From: Liolophura sinensis
Taxonomy: Eukaryota > Mollusca > Polyplacophora > Chitonida > Chitonidae
Length of the DNA: 60,000 nt
Assembly (NCBI RefSeq): GCF_032854445.1
Contig: NC_088297.1
Location: 27,337,915-27,397,914 of the forward strand
Direction of reading: 5' to 3'
The notes under the pieces: model-generated
The model's input: only the letters and a program-made list of their open reading frames with translations
Databases searched by the model: none
What the model was told of the DNA's origin: nothing
Program-made: the position numbers and the translations under genes
Shown: one piece after another, positions 56,301 through 60,000 of the stretch
Layout: each line of letters starts with the position of its first letter
Numbering within the stretch: position 1 is the stretch's first letter

Positions 56301-59300
56301 ATGGTTAGTCAGTGGCTGGATACAGAAATACATGGTAACACAGTGGCAGGATACAGAAATACATGGCTAGTCAGTGGCTGGATACAGAAATACATGGTTA
56401 CACAGTGGCAAGATACAGAAATACATGGTTAGTCAGTGGCTGTATAGAGAAATACATGGTTACACAGTGGCAAGGTACAGACATACATGGTTAGTCAGTG
56501 GCTGGAAACAGAAATACATAGTTACTCAGTGGCAGGATACAGAAATACATGGTTAGTCAGTGGCTGGATACAGAAATACATGGTTACACAGTGGCAAGAT
56601 ACAGAAATACATGGTTAGTCAGTGGCAGGATACAGAAATACATGGTTACACAGTGGCAAGATACAGAAATACATGGTTAGTCAGTGGCTGGATACAGAAA
56701 TACATGGTTACACAGTGGCAAGATACAGAAATACATGGTTACTTTGTGGCAGGATACAGAAGCACATGATTACTCAGTGTCAGGATACAAAAGTACATGA
56801 TTACTCAGTGGCAGGATACAGAAATACATGGTTAGTCAGTGGCTGGATACACAAATACATGGTTACTCAGTGTCAGGATACAGAAATACATGGTTACTTT
56901 GTGGCAGGATACAGAAATACATGGTTACTTTGTGGCAGGATTCAGAAATACATGGTTACTTTGTGGCAGGATACAGAAATACATGGTTACTCAGTGTCAG
57001 GATTCAGAAATACATGGTTACTCAGTCGCAGGATACAGAAATACATGGTTACTTTGTGGAAGGATACAGAAATACATGGTTACTTTGTGGCAGGATTCAG
57101 AAATACATGGTTACTTTGTGGCAGGATACAGAAATACATGGTTACTTTGTGGCAGGATACAGAAATACATGGTTACTTTGTGGCAGGATTCAGAAATACA
57201 TGGTTACTTTGTGGCAGGATACAGAAATACATGGTTACTCATTGTCAGGATTCAGAAATACATGGTTACTCAGTCGCAGGATACAGAAATACATGGTTAC
57301 TTTGTGGCAGGATACAGAAATACATGGTTACTTTGTGGCAGGATTCAGAAATACATGGTTACTTTGTGGCAGTGTCTTACTTCAAAGATGTGACCGTTTC
57401 TGGCACAAGCAAACAAAGGGAGATAACCTAGTTAGCAAACACATACATGTATGACATCGGCTGCACTATACTGGAATGTACACATCCCTCGTGACCATTG
57501 CTGTCCAGTGAAAAGCGGAGTACTTCATCTGATGCAGGATAAAACTGCATACATGCATCTTACACCAAATCTTAACAAATGCATCTTAACAAATTATTAG
57601 GTTGTGTTCAGTCTGGCTCCGAAAGAGATTAACCTGTACACAAACAGAAGACAAAGATCGCACTAATTGGACATCCACTTCTAAGACAGGGGTTGTTGTG
57701 CAGAGTAATTTTTTTGACTGGGAAGGAGTGAATTGTCTTCATGTTCATGGAGATGTTAAATACTTGAGCACTGTCCTCTTATGGAGGGAAAATTGCCACG
57801 GCATAAATTCATTGGTGACAGCAGTGGCAATGACAACAGTTTTACATGTAATAAACTACAAATTGTGATGGAAGTTTATTAAATTGTTGCCTCATAAAGT
57901 TTAAGTGTGTGTTTCTTATGACTTATGGGTTTGTTATTTTCCATATCCTTTAGCATTCCAGCTGTATTCAATGTCAACAAAACAGCACACTAGGGTTTCA
58001 TTCATTTGGCGACTCCAAAAAAAATGCTGACCTAAAAACATTGCATCACAATTTTAGACAAGTTTTACATTATGCCATCGCTAATTACTAGTGCTGGACC
58101 ATAGCTCTAAATTTTCTTTGTTTTCTGACCTACAGTTGTGATACTAACTTATGAGAGGGAAGCTGTGCTCATCAATGCCCTTCAAAGGTTCAAAGGTCTA
58201 CCTCATCTTAACAAGGTCATTGTGGTCTGGAACAACCCTACACTCCCTCCAGTTGAAATGAGATGGCCTGAAATTGGAGTCAAAGTCCATGTAAGTGAAA
58301 CATATTCTGAGGGCTTTCTCTTTTGAATAAAATGAAAATAAAACACAAAAGTGGAGTCTGCATTATAAGTACATATTACACAATGCCTTGATAAGAATTT
58401 TTTTTTCAATATCCAAACAATTTATTCGCAAAGAGAAAAGTCTTTGTGATTTCACCAACAGCCAAGAAAACAAATGTGGTCAAATAATCTAAGAAATCAA
58501 GAAATTATTATAGGTACATGTAAATGTTTGTTGTATAGATACAGCTTCCAGTTGTGCCTTAAGGCAGCTTTTTTTGTTTGTCTTGCTCAGATACAGTTCA
58601 TGCTTGGCAGGCCTTGTCAGAACCATGGACACTCTCAGACACCTGGGATTTGTCCCACAAGTCCAGGCTGTACAACTCTATTAAACTATTCTTCCGAGTT
58701 CTCCCATGGCTCTGACAGGGGCAGCATTCTGTATGTTACACACCTGTGCTGGTTGTATCTGGCAAATGACAGTGATTTTCTCCAGGCCCATCTTGGATTC
58801 CTCAACTCATGAACTTTACTTTTATGCATGTGAAATATTCTTGAAAGTCGCCGCTTAACACCGATCAAAGTGAAATTTAAAAAATACCTGAGGTACAATG
58901 TGATTAATATGTTGTTAGAAGAGATTACTGTCTAACAATCTACTGTGTGTGTCTATCAAAATAACCTTTGATCTGCAATATCTGCCAGCAACCTGCGGAT
59001 GCTTGTGGGTTTCTCCCGCGCTATGCCTGGTTTCCTCCCCACCTTAATGCCGGCCACCATCATATAGGTGAAATATTCTTGAGTACGGCATAAAACACCA
59101 ATCAAATAAATAAATCTGCCACACCCATGAACCTCATGCCTCCTAAACCTTGTACTAATGCCCTTCAACATTCTTTTAGATATTCTGAGGTAACACAGTG
59201 ACACTGTGTAAAAAAATCACAAATTGTCAGTGTTTAAAAAAAAAAAAATGGAAATGTTTATTATGTGAAAATATGCCTCTGTTGATTAAATTTAGAATTG

Positions 59301-59457
59301 TCTATGATACATTACGTTGTATATAGTCAGTGATCATCGTCTGTCCTGTACATTTATATCTTATATACACTGTATACACCTGTAAATGACTTCATGTGTG
59401 ATGGTGTGTTCCCAAGGGACTTGATTGTGAAACTAATTGATCTCCCTCAGAAAATAA

Positions 59458-59490
<33 letters not shown>

Positions 59491-60000
59491 TGTCTGCAGA
59501 TTGTGAAAGCAGCCAAGAACAGTCTGAATAACCGCTTCTTGCCATACGATGCCATAGAAACAGAGGCCGTGTTGAGTATAGACGATGACGCCCATCTACG
59601 CCATGATGAGATTATTTTTGGTTTCAGGTAAATTTTTTGCCAGATTTACCTGATGTAATGGATGATTCATGGAAAATTTTCTGACGTGTATCTTGCTTTC
59701 AACACCATTAATATCTGTCCCAAATTTTAGAAGAACTGGGTAATCAGGTCAGGACCTTTGGAAACCACTTATGAACTGAAAGAATTATGCAAATATATGT
59801 AAATATAATTATTGTGTTCGCTCTAAAAATTCACCAAAAGAAAGAACCTCAAAGCACATTTTTAAGATCAATAGAATTGGGCAAACATGGGTAAGTTAGT
59901 CACGTATGAAATTTTAGATGAAATGTAGTATTTTGCAGGTTTTGACAAAAACAGGTGTGATTTGTGAAATGTGTTTATGTTATATAGGGTGTGGCGAGAG
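50328..60000 (+). CDS. EXTL3: Exostosin-like 3 (EXTL3), partial, exons 1-6 of the coding region
   Basis: Coding exons with matching phases: 50328-50547, 51875-53578, 54881-54982, 58136-58290, 59500-59627, and 59988 to beyond the window. EXTL3 is a Golgi N-acetylglucosaminyltransferase acting in heparan sulfate chain synthesis (rib-2 in C. elegans, botv in Drosophila). It is a type II membrane protein with cytoplasmic [16 protein letters not shown], a signal anchor at about residues 24-43 and a coiled-coil stem at about 76-145. The exostosin domain (about 170-520, e.g. [12 protein letters not shown]) is followed by the GT64 domain beginning near residue 673 ([25 protein letters not shown]). 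The metal-binding DDD is at residues 755-757 (LSIDDDAHL). About 770 of an expected 900-odd residues lie in the window. Confidence 0.93.
50548..51874 (+). other. EXTL3 intron after the start exon
   Basis: GTATTG donor and TTTCCAG acceptor. It contains one SINE near its 3' end; nothing else was recognised. Confidence 0.8.
51602..51803 (+). mobile_element. Full-length tRNA-headed SINE with target-site duplications
   Basis: The head holds a B-box-like GTGAGTTCAAGTCC. The middle shares GGCTCTGCCCGGTTTCCTC with the other copies, and the tail is CACAATCAAATAAA. TCAGTATTGG(T/A)TTATGT flanks it at 51585-51601 and 51804-51820 with one mismatch. Confidence 0.85.
54150..54335. mobile_element. TIR mini-element, single-unit relative of the 36.4-kb minisatellite element
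   Basis: Ends GGCCACTTTCACAAAAC and GTTTCACAAAG (inverted) flank a core with TTGTCCAATATGTGCGATAT and GGTACATG. That core matches the reverse complement of the 36.4-kb repeat unit. It lies in the EXTL3 intron after 53578. Confidence 0.6.
55318..55858. repeat. 41-bp minisatellite, about 13 copies (EXTL3 intron)
   Basis: The unit is GAACAGAGATTGGCTTTGTG, then CAATCGGTCCCCAGTCCCTG, then T. Minus-strand frames without stops are by-products of the repeat. Confidence 0.95.
56115..57372. repeat. 31-bp minisatellite, about 40 copies, with 62-bp higher order (EXTL3 intron)
   Basis: The unit is ATACAGAAATACATGGTTAC then TCAGTGGCAGG. In the first half, TTAGTCAGTGGCTGG units alternate with TTACACAGTGGCAAG units, forming a 62-bp dimer. 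In the second half TTACTTTGTGGCAGG dominates. All three plus frames stay open only because the unit lacks stops. Confidence 0.95.
58596..58885 (+). mobile_element. Diverged SINE copy (EXTL3 intron)
   Basis: GCATGTGAAATATTCTTGAA, AGTCGCCGCTTAACACCGATC and AAA are a mutated version of the SINE 3' end. The 5' limit is approximate. Confidence 0.5.
58970..59117 (+). mobile_element. SINE copy (EXTL3 intron)
   Basis: GCCTGGTTTCCTCCCCACC, then GGTGAAATATTCTTGAGTAC, then GGCATAAAACACCAATCAAA and TAAATAAA. It is the clearest match to the copies at 37.4 and 51.6 kb but lacks the tRNA-like head. Confidence 0.75.
59459..59490. repeat. (ATT)n microsatellite
   Basis: An ATT trinucleotide run ends about 10 bp before an EXTL3 exon, within its acceptor region. 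Confidence 0.9.

Noticed and set aside
56188-57454. Plus-strand repeat proteins (RIQKYMVT type, up to 269 aa)
   Set aside because: Open only because the 31-bp unit has no stop; all three frames are open in the same place.

Overview
This is a piece of animal nuclear genome. The two host genes are intron-rich with GT-AG exons, and there are metazoan LINE, LTR, Polinton and SINE elements, many TIR mini-elements and long ACATGTACATGT-rich minisatellites. Repeat style and gene content suggest a marine lophotrochozoan invertebrate (mollusc- or brachiopod-like). That placement is inference from style, not a species identification.

Layout. 1-2.56 kb: flank with a foldback TIR element and a 97-bp tandem repeat ending in AATAAA plus poly(A). 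About 3.0-15.26 kb, continuing at 21.49 to about 21.9 kb: a decayed Polinton/Maverick-type element, visibly more GC-rich than its surroundings. It holds an uninterrupted integrase, a zinc-ribbon gene, a protein-primed family-B DNA polymerase with two nonsense codons and a lost catalytic Asp, several frameshifted structural-type genes in tightly divergent or convergent pairs, and a PC4-like gene with an internal TAA. 15.27-21.47 kb: an I-group-like LINE (minus strand) inserted in the Polinton, bounded by a 12-bp target-site duplication and an A11 tail. It carries gag-like ORF1, EN-RT-RNase H ORF2, three copies of a stem-loop, and a separate SGNH-hydrolase ORF.

22.1-29.9 kb (minus): a complete nine-exon host gene assembled here from splice sites. 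It encodes a 486-aa secreted protein with signal peptide, PAN/apple domain, coiled coil and fibrinogen C-terminal domain, with a TATA box and a poly(A) signal. 30.1-35.4 kb: a Ty3/gypsy-type LTR retrotransposon with identical 186-bp LTRs and a 5-bp TSD, about 270 bp upstream of that gene's start codon and in opposite orientation; its coding region is broken at several points.

35.4-49 kb: no coding gene recognised. It holds TIR mini-elements, SINE pieces and three minisatellites. 49.0-60 kb (plus): the 5' two-thirds of EXTL3 (exostosin-like 3, heparan sulfate synthesis), with six coding exons, the last running off the window. The start-codon exon of EXTL3 lies at the end of a six-copy 117-bp tandem array in which every copy carries a splice acceptor and an ATG. 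EXTL3 introns contain a complete tRNA-headed SINE with TSDs and two further minisatellites.

The host genes are unrelated in function: one is a secreted, probably lectin-like or immune-type protein, the other a Golgi glycosyltransferase. The mobile elements are nested: LINE inside Polinton, minisatellite inside MITE, LTR element next to a promoter.
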